A DNA stretch of 64,000 nt. It comes from Bicyclus anynana. Its lineage: Eukaryota; Arthropoda; Insecta; Lepidoptera; Nymphalidae. The position numbers and the translations under genes are program-made. Below, in pieces: positions 63,781 to 64,000 of the stretch. The stretch is taken from positions 7,182,292 to 7,246,291 of the forward strand of contig NC_069094.1 in the NCBI RefSeq assembly GCF_947172395.1, read 5' to 3'. The notes below the pieces were generated by a model that saw only the letters and a program-made list of their open reading frames with translations, did not search any database and was not told the DNA's origin. Positions within the stretch are counted from its first letter, which is position 1; the number at the start of each line of letters is the position of its first letter.

Positions 63781-64000
63781 ACCCACCAACGGAAATCAAA
63801 GAGGGCTTATATTAAGGTCATTTTTATGACACATAATACAAAACACGGTTAACGTTAACCTTGCGGTTAAACAGTGAGATAGATCTGATATGTGTGACAA
63901 ATACAGGCACATGCGTGTAAGCACGTTTAACGAGATTGACCTAGGCTAACCGTTCGGAAGTAACCGATTGTGTTTCATTTTCCTCTCCACTCGTAGAAGG
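63781..64000. other. Right edge, unassigned
   Basis: Includes GTTAACGTTAACC near 63849. Nothing else supported. Confidence 0.2.

Noticed and set aside
1..64000. CRISPR array, bacterial operon, riboswitch or prophage
   Set aside because: No regularly spaced direct repeats with spacers and no prokaryotic gene layout; the mobile elements and splice signals are those of an insect nuclear genome.

Overview
The window looks like nuclear DNA of a lepidopteran (butterfly or moth). It is AT-rich and gene-poor. It is full of mobile-element families typical of Lepidoptera: several tRNA-derived SINEs, Helitron-like elements ending in a GC-rich hairpin plus CTAG, an RTE-type LINE with an (ATG)n tail, and many MITEs. 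This is judged from sequence recognition only; no search was run.

Host genes are thin. On the minus strand, a candidate first exon (about 51950 down to 51712) ends at a strong GTAAGT donor. A 54-base exon (101 down to 48) lies between a TTTGTTACAG acceptor and a GTAAGC donor and carries an ATG at its 5' end. Joined, they stay in frame, so most of the window may be a single intron of about 51.6 kb. On the plus strand, a 27-codon open exon (54594-54674) ends exactly at CAG|GTAAGT and may start a divergent gene. The stretch 51.7-53.6 kb between them is richer in CpG and may hold the promoters. A 34-aa tyrosine- and aspartate-rich ORF lies near the right edge (63676-63780, minus).

The only long ORF is the 947-aa endonuclease/reverse transcriptase of an RTE-like LINE (44114-47222, minus). 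Its frame is unbroken, but a conserved endonuclease Asp has become His and the 3' end has lost about 125 bp relative to another copy in the window.

Layout: 0-5 kb has a long-TIR palindromic element, a MITE split by a SINE, and an RTE 3' fragment. 5-17 kb has SINEs, Helitron-like copies, hairpins and two low-copy repeat families (called X and Y here). 17-24 kb has an intact MITE, a 131-bp tandem array, a 128-bp-arm fold-back and a (GGGTA)n array. 24-43 kb has SINE families with target-site duplications and the AGGGTTCCGTA repeat family. 44-47 kb is the RTE element. 47-54 kb has second copies of repeats and the putative promoter region. 54-57 kb has the plus-strand exon and a cluster of AGCATGCT palindromes. 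57-64 kb has more repeats and a 34-bp perfect hairpin.

The genes do not form an operon or pathway. The strongest signals are nested insertions, repeated snap-back duplications and a few low-copy repeats that would need a genome-wide search to place.
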